This document shows positions 1 to 5,969 of a stretch of 9,476 nucleotides of DNA, in pieces. The DNA is from UPXZ01 sp964541615 (GTDB taxonomy: Bacteria > Bacteroidota > Bacteroidia > Bacteroidales > Paludibacteraceae), in NCBI GenBank assembly GCA_964541615.1, contig CAZIRA010000102.1, forward strand, positions 1 to 9,476, given 5' to 3'. Within the stretch, counting starts at the first letter, position 1. Each line of letters opens with the position of its first letter. Both the position numbers and the translations under genes were made by a program. The notes under the pieces are model-generated. The model was given only the letters and a program-made list of their open reading frames with translations, was not told the DNA's origin and ran no database searches.

Positions 1-94
1 AATATTCTTCATAATTTATCATTAATTTTACAAACAATTCATCGGCTACAAATCGGCGAGACAAAGGGACAATTTTAATTTAATGTTTAACTTC

Positions 95-102
95 TATATT
101 TG
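95..102 (+). promoter_or_regulatory. candidate Bacteroidota -7 promoter element for the serine hydrolase gene
   Basis: The bases TATATTTG match the Bacteroidota -7 consensus TAnnTTTG exactly. No clear TTG-type -33 element is seen about 20 bases upstream, so the promoter is only half supported. If it is real, transcription starts around 107-110, which leaves a very short leader before the GTG at 115 and excludes the TTG at 100-102 as a start codon. The rest of 1-94 shows nothing else I can name. Confidence 0.4.
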
Positions 103-114
103 ACTGACTTTCAA

Positions 115-1356
115 GTGAATAAAAATAATTTTCTTAATCTAATTTTCATATTCGTATTACTATTCATTATTTCTCCAGGATGCAAAAAGAAAGTAAATGA
201 AACAAAACCTTCCAATAAAAAATCATTAGAAAAGTGCATTAACTCGACTCTTCCTTCGCCACACGAACAGAAAAAAATTGCGAAGGAAATCAACGCTGAC
301 AGCAAGAAGCATTCGATAGATACTTTCTTCCAACGAAATGTAAATGCGGGGTTTAATGGCGCTGTTTTGGTTGAGCAAAGAGGTGTATTATTATACAAAA
401 ATGCGAAAGGATTATCCAACCTCAGAACCAAAGACACCCTGAACCTTTCTTCTACTTTTCAGTTGGCTTCTATCAGTAAAATTTTTACTGGAGTTGCTGT
501 TTTGCAACTCGTTGAAAAAGGAAAAATCCACCTTAACGATACTATCCAAAAGTTCATACCTAAATTTCCTTACCATGGAATTACGGTGGGAAACCTGCTT
601 TCTCATCGGAGTGGATTGCCAAATTATCTATATAGTTTTGAGGATAAAAGACGCGAAAATGCCATTCCTCCTGATAACAAAGGGCTTATTGATTGGTTTA
701 TTACTGCCGACCCACAGATAAAACCGGAAGCTTTTCCCAATCGCAAATTTCAATATAATAACACCAATTATGCTGTATTGGCTCGAATTGTTGAGATTGT
801 CACCAAGAAACCCTTTGCAAGCTATATGCGTGATAAAATTTTTCTTCCTGTCGGAATGAAATCCACTTATATTGATACGATTGCTCCACCTGAACTATTA
901 CAAACGAAAGTGACCGGATACGACGGACGGCGTGAACGTACCCGAGAAATTTGGGATGGCGTTTATGGGGATAAAGGTATGTATTCCAATGTGGATGATA
1001 TGCTGAAATGGTATCATGCATTGCGTTCGGGATGTCTTGTGAGCAAAGCCCTGCTGGACAGTGCTTTCATTCCACGAAGTGTAGAAAGTCCGAGCCGTCA
1101 CAATTATGGGTATGGTTTCCGATTGATGACCAACAGGCACGATATGAGCAAGGTGCATTACGTGTATCACGGCGGTTGGTGGAATGGGTTTACCAATATG
1201 TTTTGGATGGATTATGAGCACGACTTTGTTATCATCTTGCTTTCCAACAAACGAAACAGAAATTCTTACAACGTAAAACCCATCATTCAGATATTGGATA
1301 ACTTATCACCCGAGGAATACGACGCAAAATTCTTTTCAGCTCCGGATGATTTGTAA
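115..1356 (+). CDS. serine hydrolase lipoprotein, class C beta-lactamase / penicillin-binding protein fold
   Basis: This is a predicted membrane-anchored periplasmic hydrolase of 413 residues if started at GTG 115. Residues 6-20 are hydrophobic and end at Cys23 in a relaxed lipobox (SPGC). The next residues are three lysines, with no acidic stretch like the known Bacteroidota surface-export signal, so a periplasm-facing anchor is the likelier guess. The three active-site motifs of the fold are present in order: SISK with nucleophile Ser119 and general-base Lys122, Tyr214-Asn-Asn, and His352-Gly-Gly in the place of the KTG box. The family covers D-Ala-D-Ala carboxypeptidases, esterases and peptidases as well as beta-lactamases, and nothing here separates these. 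No in-frame ATG precedes the signal peptide and an in-frame stop lies at 88-90, so the start is GTG 115 or TTG 100. GTG is preferred because it gives a compact signal peptide (MNKNNF...) and lies outside the candidate -7 box. The 3' end faces trmO with only ten bases between. Confidence 0.85.
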   Translation: MNKNNFLNLIFIFVLLFIISPGCKKKVNETKPSNKKSLEKCINSTLPSPHEQKKIAKEINADSKKHSIDTFFQRNVNAGFNGAVLVEQRGVLLYKNAKGLSNLRTKDTLNLSSTFQLASISKIFTGVAVLQLVEKGKIHLNDTIQKFIPKFPYHGITVGNLLSHRSGLPNYLYSFEDKRRENAIPPDNKGLIDWFITADPQIKPEAFPNRKFQYNNTNYAVLARIVEIVTKKPFASYMRDKIFLPVGMKSTYIDTIAPPELLQTKVTGYDGRRERTREIWDGVYGDKGMYSNVDDMLKWYHALRSGCLVSKALLDSAFIPRSVESPSRHNYGYGFRLMTNRHDMSKVHYVYHGGWWNGFTNMFWMDYEHDFVIILLSNKRNRNSYNVKPIIQILDNLSPEEYDAKFFSAPDDL

Positions 1357-1366
1357 TGGGTGTTTA

Positions 1367-2050
1367 TTACTTCTTCACCACTTCCACCACGTTGATTACA
1401 CGTCCCTTCACCCGAAAACGGATATCAAATCCGGCGAATTCCAGGCCGTAAACTCGCTCTTCATCCTCCTGATACGATGGTCGTGGATCGAGTGTCAAAA
1501 CCTGTAAAAGGGCTTTTTGCTTTTCATTGGGGATAATATCCAATAATTCAGCAGGAAAATACACTTCCAATAAACTATTATCGGTTTCTTCGGTAAATCC
1601 GCCTTTGGCATCGACGATGCAGTCAGCGAATGGAATATAGGGTTTAATGTCGTAAATCGGCGTTCCATCCATCAAATCTGCTCCCGAAACGTGCAAAACA
1701 GGACCCAGTTCGGGGTGAATTTCTACCTTTTCGAGTTTTACAGCCGAAAGCCCGATGGGATTGGGTCTGAAAGGCGAGCGGGTGGCAAAAACGCCTTTGC
1801 GGATATTTCCACCCAGCTTCGGAGGACGCACGGTAGGCGACCAGCCATCACGCCTGGATTCCGAGAATTCCCAAATCAGCCACACGTGCGAAAAATCTTC
1901 CAATCCACGAACCGCCTCCGGATTGCGGTATTCCGGTTCAAACACAATCCTGCCCTGCAATTCCTTCACCAATCCGCTCTGACGCGGAATGCCGAATTTG
2001 GTAGGAAAATCGGTTTTAATATGTGCGATTATTGTTGGTTGATAAGTCAT
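1367..2050 (-). CDS. trmO: tRNA (N6-threonylcarbamoyladenosine(37)-N6)-methyltransferase TrmO
   Basis: TrmO (formerly YaeB/TsaA, UPF0066) uses S-adenosylmethionine to methylate t6A at position 37 of threonine tRNA, giving m6t6A and tuning decoding of ACY codons in the cytoplasm. The 227-residue length is close to the 235 residues of the E. coli enzyme. The signature is clear: FSHVWLIWEF at 53-62, the conserved FATRSPFRPNPIGLS at 88-102, and DLMDGTPIYDIKPY at 125-138. The C-terminal small domain is also present, with DPRPSYQ at 188-194 and YGLEFAGFDIRF at 201-212. The start is the ATG complementary to 2048-2050, the only good start ahead of the conserved N-terminal strand. No Shine-Dalgarno sequence is visible; the leader instead contains three CATCCAAA octamers. 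The gene appears to be a single transcription unit. It converges on the serine hydrolase at its 3' end with no space for a terminator hairpin. Confidence 0.95.
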   Translation of the reverse strand: MTYQPTIIAHIKTDFPTKFGIPRQSGLVKELQGRIVFEPEYRNPEAVRGLEDFSHVWLIWEFSESRRDGWSPTVRPPKLGGNIRKGVFATRSPFRPNPIGLSAVKLEKVEIHPELGPVLHVSGADLMDGTPIYDIKPYIPFADCIVDAKGGFTEETDNSLLEVYFPAELLDIIPNEKQKALLQVLTLDPRPSYQEDEERVYGLEFAGFDIRFRVKGRVINVVEVVKK

Positions 2051-2057
2051 TGATTAG

Positions 2058-2081
2058 TTTGGATGTTTGGATGTTTGGATG
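2058..2081. repeat. three perfect tandem copies of TTTGGATG
   Basis: The octamer TTTGGATG occurs three times head to tail at 2058-2065, 2066-2073 and 2074-2081. On the coding strand of trmO this is CATCCAAA x3, beginning seven bases upstream of the trmO start codon, in its untranslated leader. The unit is not a multiple of three but lies outside the coding region, so a change in copy number would alter only leader length. It stops four bases before the two-hairpin repeat begins. Confidence 0.8.
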
Positions 2082-2085
2082 TTAA

Positions 2086-2230
2086 TTTCTAACCCATCCC
2101 ACTTCGGGTACTTCCCTTTATCAAAAGGGAAGATTGTGAAAGTGCATTTTTCGCAGTATTTTCTAAATTTACACTAACTTAATTCTCCTTTTTGATAAAG
2201 GGAGATGTCCAAAGGACAGAGGGTTTGAAT
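2086..2230 (+). repeat. two-hairpin dispersed repeat, copy 1 (MITE-like)
   Basis: This is an intergenic element of about 145 bases that recurs in inverted orientation at 5691-5856. It begins with TTTCTAACCCATCC and ends with GGACAGAGGGTTTGAA, so its ends are imperfect inverted repeats (TTCTAACCC against GGGTTTGAA). Inside are two strong hairpins: a perfect 9-bp stem at 2111-2119/2124-2132 with loop ATCA, and a 9-bp stem with one G-T pair at 2184-2192/2197-2205 with loop TGAT. A small TGTCC-aaa-GGACA hairpin follows at 2206-2218. No open reading frame of note lies inside. It separates the two minus-strand genes for DPP IV and TrmO and could act as a terminator for DPP IV transcripts, but that is inference. 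I recognise similar CCCTCTGTCC/TCTCCCTTT blocks from other Bacteroidota intergenic regions; that is from memory and was not searched. Confidence 0.8.
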
Positions 2231-2272
2231 ACTTTAATCTCTATGCAAAACGTCGTTCTAAACATCCGTTGG

Positions 2273-2299
2273 CAATTCGTGTAATTCGCCTTAATTCGC
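2273..2299. repeat. AATTCG triple cluster downstream of the DPP IV gene
   Basis: The hexamer AATTCG occurs at 2274-2279, 2283-2288 and 2293-2298 with 9- and 10-base periodicity, giving the pattern CAATTCGTG-TAATTCGCC-TTAATTCGC. It lies directly beyond the DPP IV stop codon (complement of 2304-2306). Similar AATTCGTG-type strings recur in intergenic DNA of related bacteria in my recollection, so it may be a dispersed repeat fragment. No function is visible. Confidence 0.5.
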
Positions 2300-2303
2300 A
2301 AAA

Positions 2304-4484
2304 TTAGTTTTTCAGTTCACGTTCCAAAAACTCAAATTTCTTTTTATACAAATGCCTTCTTGTTTCTTTGCCGAGGATGCTGTGATTTTTGTCTGTGTAA
2401 AGATAGAGTTCAGCTTGCTTATCGGCTTTTAGCAATGCATCCAGGTAGAGATACGTATTCTGCACGTGAACATTGTCGTCGGCAGTACCGTGAATAATCA
2501 GCACGTTTCCGTTCAGATTAGCGGCGTGCTTGATGGGCGAACCGGCATCGTAACCACCGTTGTTTTCTTTCGGTTGGCGCATAAAACGCTCGGTGTAAGC
2601 AGAATTATACAGTCGCCAGTCGGTTACGGGCGCAACAGCAATTCCTGCTTTGAAAATCTTTTCGCCGGTGCTCATTGCATTCAGCGTCATAAATCCGCCG
2701 TAGCTCCAGCCCCAGATTCCGATCCGGTTTTTATCTACAAAACTCTGTTTTCCCAGGTATTTTGCCGCTTCCACCTGGTCTTTGGTTTCCAAAACTCCCA
2801 GCTGCATGTAGGTGCTTTTTCGAAATTCCGCACCACGACCACCCGTTCCGCGACTGTCCACAGCCACAACCACGTAGCCTTCAGATACCAGGAAATATTC
2901 CCAACTCACGGCCCAACTATCCTTCACTTCCTGTGAATTCGGACCGCTGTACTGCACCATCAAGGCAGGATATTTTTGCTGAGAATTAAAGTTTACCGGC
3001 TTCAACATCCAGCCATTCAAAGAAACGCCTTCAGAAGTAGTGAAATTAAAAAATTCTTTTTTAGGCAAATTTAATGCGTTAAATTCAGAAACCAAATTCG
3101 AATTATCCTCCAACACCCGCAAAGATTCGCCTTTGCTATTTTTCATGGTAAAAATATTCGGCTGATTAAGCGCCGAAGCATTATCCATAAAATAGGCATA
3201 TGTACTTGAAAATGAAGCAACATGAGTACCTTTTCCATCGGTCAGGCGGATTTTCTTACCTTTGGAGTCAATGGAATAAACATCTCGCTGCAAAGGCGAT
3301 TGTTCTGCCGATTGGAAGTAAATGGTTTGCTTCAAATCATCGTAACCATATACTTTTGTCACCTCGAAATTCCCGCTTGTAAGTTGTTTATTCAGGGTTC
3401 CGTTGATGTTGTAAAGGTAAGCATGTTTGTAGCCGCTTCGCTCACTCACATAGGTGAAATACTTACCATCGTTTGTGAAGTGGATATCATCAATATTCTC
3501 ATAATCAATATAATATTTATCATTTTCACGAAGCGTAAGTTTGGAAACGAGTGATTTTGGATTGGAGAATATGACCTCCAATTGGTTTTGATTTCGGTTG
3601 AGCACAAAAACAGCCAGCTTATCCTGATCTTTCGTCCATTTCAGCCTTGGAATGTAAAAATCTTTTTCCTCCACACCTAAATCAATGGTTTTGACCGACT
3701 TGTAAAAATCATCATACACGCATACACTCACTTTGGAATTTGGCTGTCCGGGTTTTGGGTATTTGAATGACTGAAGCGTAGGATAAAGTGGCATACCATC
3801 CTGAGAAACAGGACTTTCCAGGTAGCGTTGCATTTGGTACGACGGCACTTCGGTTTCATCGAATTTCACAAAAGCAAGCAGTTTGCTGTCCGGGCTAAAA
3901 ACGAAATAGCGTGTTGCACCGAATTCCTCCTCGTACACCCAATCCGGTGTACCGTTGATGATTTTCCCCCATTCGCCGTCTTTTGTAATGGCACTTTCTG
4001 TTCCAAAATCAAGTTTATGTAGGTAAAGATTATTCTCACGCGCAAAGGCGATGTAACGGCTGTCGGGCGAAAAAAGCGGAACCTCCTGCGGTCCATCTTC
4101 CGAAAGCGGTTTAAGCTCGTTGCGTTTCACATCAAACACGAAATAATCGGATGTAAAAGTACGCCGGTAGCGGAATTTTTGCTTATTGTACACAAGTATT
4201 TTCAGCTCATTGGGGCTGAATTCATAACCCGATATCTGGTCTAATTTATTGAGTTTGGTTGTTGATGCATCGAAAATCGTATCGACTGCCTGCCCGGTTT
4301 TATAACTGTACTTTACGATCAGTTTATTGTTTTGAAGCAGTGTATAATGTTCACCATCGTTCATCGATTTCATGCCGCTCACAATTTTAGCCTTGTATTT
4401 CCCGTCGGAAATATCATCAAGCAGATCGGCAGATGCGAAATGAAAAACGGAAAATAAAAGAATAAGTGAAAATAAGTGTTTCAT
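2304..4484 (-). CDS. dipeptidyl peptidase IV, secreted S9 family serine peptidase
   Basis: The product removes Xaa-Pro or Xaa-Ala dipeptides from peptide N-termini in the periplasm, helping peptide use. It is 726 residues, close to the 723 of Porphyromonas gingivalis DPPIV. A signal peptide at 1-19 ends in ASA, with cleavage likely before Asp20. Residues about 30-480 form the N-terminal beta-propeller, with repeated FSPDS-type blade motifs at 138-142 and 196-200. The DPP IV double-glutamate loop is present as DWVYEEE at 181-187, with Glu186/Glu187 matching the pair that binds the substrate amino terminus. The C-terminal alpha/beta-hydrolase domain has oxyanion Tyr512 (QYSGP), nucleophile Ser594 in GWSYGG, Asp669 in HGTADDNVH and His701 in DKNHSI. 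The catalytic triad and substrate-anchoring residues are therefore intact and point to true DPP IV rather than a broader S9 peptidase. The ATG at 4482-4484 fits the signal peptide. Its leader contains a palindromic repeat (4495-4514) whose TTAGGG arm lies where a ribosome-binding site would be. Confidence 0.95.
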   Translation of the reverse strand: MKHLFSLILLFSVFHFASADLLDDISDGKYKAKIVSGMKSMNDGEHYTLLQNNKLIVKYSYKTGQAVDTIFDASTTKLNKLDQISGYEFSPNELKILVYNKQKFRYRRTFTSDYFVFDVKRNELKPLSEDGPQEVPLFSPDSRYIAFARENNLYLHKLDFGTESAITKDGEWGKIINGTPDWVYEEEFGATRYFVFSPDSKLLAFVKFDETEVPSYQMQRYLESPVSQDGMPLYPTLQSFKYPKPGQPNSKVSVCVYDDFYKSVKTIDLGVEEKDFYIPRLKWTKDQDKLAVFVLNRNQNQLEVIFSNPKSLVSKLTLRENDKYYIDYENIDDIHFTNDGKYFTYVSERSGYKHAYLYNINGTLNKQLTSGNFEVTKVYGYDDLKQTIYFQSAEQSPLQRDVYSIDSKGKKIRLTDGKGTHVASFSSTYAYFMDNASALNQPNIFTMKNSKGESLRVLEDNSNLVSEFNALNLPKKEFFNFTTSEGVSLNGWMLKPVNFNSQQKYPALMVQYSGPNSQEVKDSWAVSWEYFLVSEGYVVVAVDSRGTGGRGAEFRKSTYMQLGVLETKDQVEAAKYLGKQSFVDKNRIGIWGWSYGGFMTLNAMSTGEKIFKAGIAVAPVTDWRLYNSAYTERFMRQPKENNGGYDAGSPIKHAANLNGNVLIIHGTADDNVHVQNTYLYLDALLKADKQAELYLYTDKNHSILGKETRRHLYKKKFEFLERELKN

Positions 4485-4494
4485 AAGAAATTTT

Positions 4495-4514
4495 CCCTAA
4501 CCCCTGAAGGGGGA
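4495..4514 (-). repeat. palindromic G/C-run repeat, copy A, in the DPP IV leader
   Basis: On the minus strand this reads TCCCCCTTCAGGGGTTAGGG, a member of the family seen at 5603, 5941 and 8008. The CCCC/GGGG arms can form a small hairpin, and the final TTAGGG arm ends ten bases upstream of the DPP IV ATG. Its orientation relative to the downstream gene is the same as copy C before the symporter. Confidence 0.7.
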
Positions 4515-4609
4515 TAAGAATTTAAAATTTAACGATTTACAATTTGAGAAAAACGAAACATTTTTAGAAGATTCAAAAATGCTCTTACGATTTACCAATT
4601 ACTCCCCCT

Positions 4610-4632
4610 GGTCACTGAGTGTAGTCGAAGTG
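4610..4632 (+). repeat. CACTGAG...GTCGAAGTG dispersed repeat
   Basis: The core CACTGAGTGTAGTCGAAGTG at 4613-4632, preceded by a CCCCCTGGT block, matches a sequence I recall as a frequently repeated intergenic motif in Bacteroidota and other environmental bacteria. Only one copy is in this window, so its repeat status rests on recall, not on the sequence. It has 4-bp inverted ends (CACT/AGTG). It lies between the divergent DPP IV and patatin genes. Confidence 0.5.
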
Positions 4633-4717
4633 CAGGCTTGAGAGTGTAAAATTACCTCAATTTCCTATTATTTCATTTTATTTGGCAAAAAATTTATTTC
4701 CATTAACACTTTTCGAT

Positions 4718-4725
4718 TATATTTG
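4718..4725 (+). promoter_or_regulatory. candidate Bacteroidota -7 promoter element for the patatin gene
   Basis: TATATTTG matches TAnnTTTG exactly, 20 bases before the patatin ATG. A TTTG-type -33 element is not clear at the usual spacing; only TTTC at 4697-4700 lies near. Downstream, AAAGG at 4733-4737 is a plausible ribosome-binding site eight bases ahead of the ATG, which supports this start. Confidence 0.55.
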
Positions 4726-4745
4726 CATAATTAAAGGTCATCCGA

Positions 4746-5582
4746 ATGAAATCACTCAAAGAAATATTTACGCCGTCACCACCTTCGCCGAAGTTCAAGG
4801 TCGGCATCTGCCTGAGTGGTGGAGGTGCGCTCGGTTTTGCTCATATCGGCGTGTTGCAGGCATTGGAGGATCATCGGATTTATCCCGAAACAGTTTCCGG
4901 ATCGAGCATGGGAAGCATCATTGGAGCTATGTATTGCGCCGGATACACGCCTGCCCAGATGCTGAAATTCATCAACGAAGGCAAACTTTACCGCATTACG
5001 AAAATCATGCATTTTCAGGCTGCGTTCTGGAAAGCCGGACTGTCCAACCACAGTACGATTATTTCTTTGATGAAAGAATTTATCCCCAACAACAGTTTTG
5101 ATAAACTGGAAAAACCGCTCCATGTCTGTGTTGCAAATCTCACTACCGGCAACTGGGAAATTATCAGTAAAAGCGACAAACTGGATATGTGGATTGCGGC
5201 TTCGTGCAGTATTCCGGGTGTATTTAATGCTATGAAAATCAACAGTATGATGTATGTGGATGGTGGATTGTTGAACAATATGCCATCGCAGCCGCTACGC
5301 GATAAATGTGAGTATGTGATTGGCTCGGATGTAATTCCACATTTGTCTGCAAAAAAGCAGTTGAAATCACGAGATACGCTGATAAAATCGATTCGCGTAG
5401 TACAGCACCAAAGTTCACAACCCGGCAGAGCGCTTTGTGATTTTTTGATTGAGCCGGAAGCCATTGAGAAGTTCAACGAGTTCACATTTGATGCGTACCA
5501 GGCTATCTATCAGTACGGATACAAAGCTACATCGAAGTTGATTGCGGAAAGTGGGAAGATGAGGAAATTGCAAGCTCCATAA
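4746..5582 (+). CDS. patatin-like phospholipase, cytoplasmic
   Basis: This is a predicted acyl hydrolase acting on phospholipids or lysophospholipids, 278 residues, the size of stand-alone bacterial patatin proteins of the RssA type. The glycine-rich oxyanion motif SGGGALG is at 24-30, the nucleophile elbow GSSMG at 52-56 carries Ser54, and the catalytic dyad partner Asp172 is in DGG at 172-174. The ASCSIPGVF block at 152-160 is also typical of the family. There is no signal peptide, and no outer-membrane barrel domain is attached as in many secreted Bacteroidota patatins, so it should be cytoplasmic. The ATG is supported by AAAGG eight bases upstream and a -7 box. The gene stands alone: it is divergent from DPP IV and separated from the symporter by 387 bases of repeats. 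The physiological substrate cannot be told from sequence. Confidence 0.92.
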   Translation: MKSLKEIFTPSPPSPKFKVGICLSGGGALGFAHIGVLQALEDHRIYPETVSGSSMGSIIGAMYCAGYTPAQMLKFINEGKLYRITKIMHFQAAFWKAGLSNHSTIISLMKEFIPNNSFDKLEKPLHVCVANLTTGNWEIISKSDKLDMWIAASCSIPGVFNAMKINSMMYVDGGLLNNMPSQPLRDKCEYVIGSDVIPHLSAKKQLKSRDTLIKSIRVVQHQSSQPGRALCDFLIEPEAIEKFNEFTFDAYQAIYQYGYKATSKLIAESGKMRKLQAP

Positions 5583-5602
5583 ACCGCCAGTAGTCAAACA
5601 CA

Positions 5603-5624
5603 TCCCCCATGAGGGGAAATTAAG
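5603..5624 (+). repeat. palindromic G/C-run repeat, copy B (degenerate)
   Basis: The sequence TCCCCCATGAGGGG followed by AAATTAAG resembles copies C and D but lacks the last G run. The CCCC/GGGG arms can pair across a short loop (5604-5607 with 5613-5616). It lies 21 bases beyond the patatin stop codon, so it may help end that transcript, although no T run follows. Confidence 0.55.
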
Positions 5625-5690
5625 TGAGGTTGACGAAGTTTATCTGACTTACAGTGTAAATAAAAAAAAACGTTGGATTAATTTTTCAGA

Positions 5691-5856
5691 TTTTCTAACC
5701 CTCTGTCCTTCACACATCTCCCTTTATAAAAAGGGAGAATTAGAGCAGTATATTTTTTTATACAACACTGCAAATAAGCAATACGTCAATCTTCTCTTTT
5801 GATAAAGGGAAACCTGCCTGTCGCAAACAGGTAACCGTGGAGGATGGGTTAGAAAA
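5691..5856 (-). repeat. two-hairpin dispersed repeat, copy 2 (MITE-like), inverted relative to copy 1
   Basis: Read on the minus strand this 166-base segment aligns along its length with 2086-2230. It has the same CTAACCCATCC end, the same CCCTTTATCAAAAG hairpin followed by GAAGATTG, a similar TTTGCAGT middle, the same second hairpin and a GGACAGAGGG end. Its terminal inverted repeats are perfect over 11 bases (TTTTCTAACCC at 5691-5701, GGGTTAGAAAA at 5846-5856). The hairpins are a perfect 8-bp stem at 5718-5725/5730-5737 and a stem with one G-T pair near 5792-5811. It is longer than copy 1 because it has an extra CCTGT-cgcaa-ACAGG hairpin at 5817-5831 where copy 1 has only ACTTCGGGTA. No transposase or other coding frame is inside. 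It fills much of the 366-base gene-free stretch 5583-5948. Confidence 0.8.
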
Positions 5857-5869
5857 ATCCAACGAATAC

Positions 5870-5905
5870 AAAAAATTAATTTTTTATTTTAAATACTGAG
5901 TATTT
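5870..5905. other. AT-rich palindromes in the gene-free stretch before the symporter
   Basis: Two small perfect palindromes stand side by side: A6-TTAA-T6 at 5870-5885 and AAATAC-TGA-GTATTT at 5891-5905. They could be a weak terminator or a regulator-binding site for the symporter, which has no visible TAnnTTTG promoter box in this stretch. Such palindromes also arise by chance in AT-rich DNA. Confidence 0.3.
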
Positions 5906-5940
5906 CCATAAAATTTATTAATTCAAATAACACTAAAAAT

Positions 5941-5964
5941 TCCCCCATTTGGGGGTTAGGGGGC
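5941..5964 (+). repeat. palindromic G/C-run repeat, copy C, abutting the symporter start
   Basis: The unit has a CCCCC run at 5942-5946, a GGGGG run at 5951-5955, and then TTAGGGGGC at 5956-5964. It ends five bases before the symporter ATG, so its AGGGGG (5958-5963) occupies the ribosome-binding position. The C run can pair with either G run, giving two alternative hairpins. Confidence 0.75.
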
Positions 5965-5969
5965 TTAAG

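Noticed and set aside
898..1221. Minus-strand frames inside the serine hydrolase gene
   Set aside because: They show no family resemblance and overlap an intact, motif-rich gene.
115..1356. Antibiotic-resistance beta-lactamase
   Set aside because: The class C fold motifs are shared by many peptidases and esterases, and HGG replaces the KTG box, so a resistance role is not supported.
2058..2081. CRISPR-like array
   Set aside because: The units are eight bases, directly adjacent with no spacers; this is a simple tandem repeat.
2466..2936. A 156-residue plus-strand frame antisense to the DPP IV catalytic domain
   Set aside because: It is the antisense of a highly conserved region and has no recognisable motifs or start context.
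4682..5101. A 139-residue plus-strand frame overlapping the patatin gene
   Set aside because: It is a shadow of the patatin gene in another frame; the patatin frame carries all family motifs.
5583..5948. Small RNA or transposase gene in the 366-base gene-free stretch
   Set aside because: No frame of note and no known RNA fold is visible; the content is explained by repeats and AT-rich palindromes.
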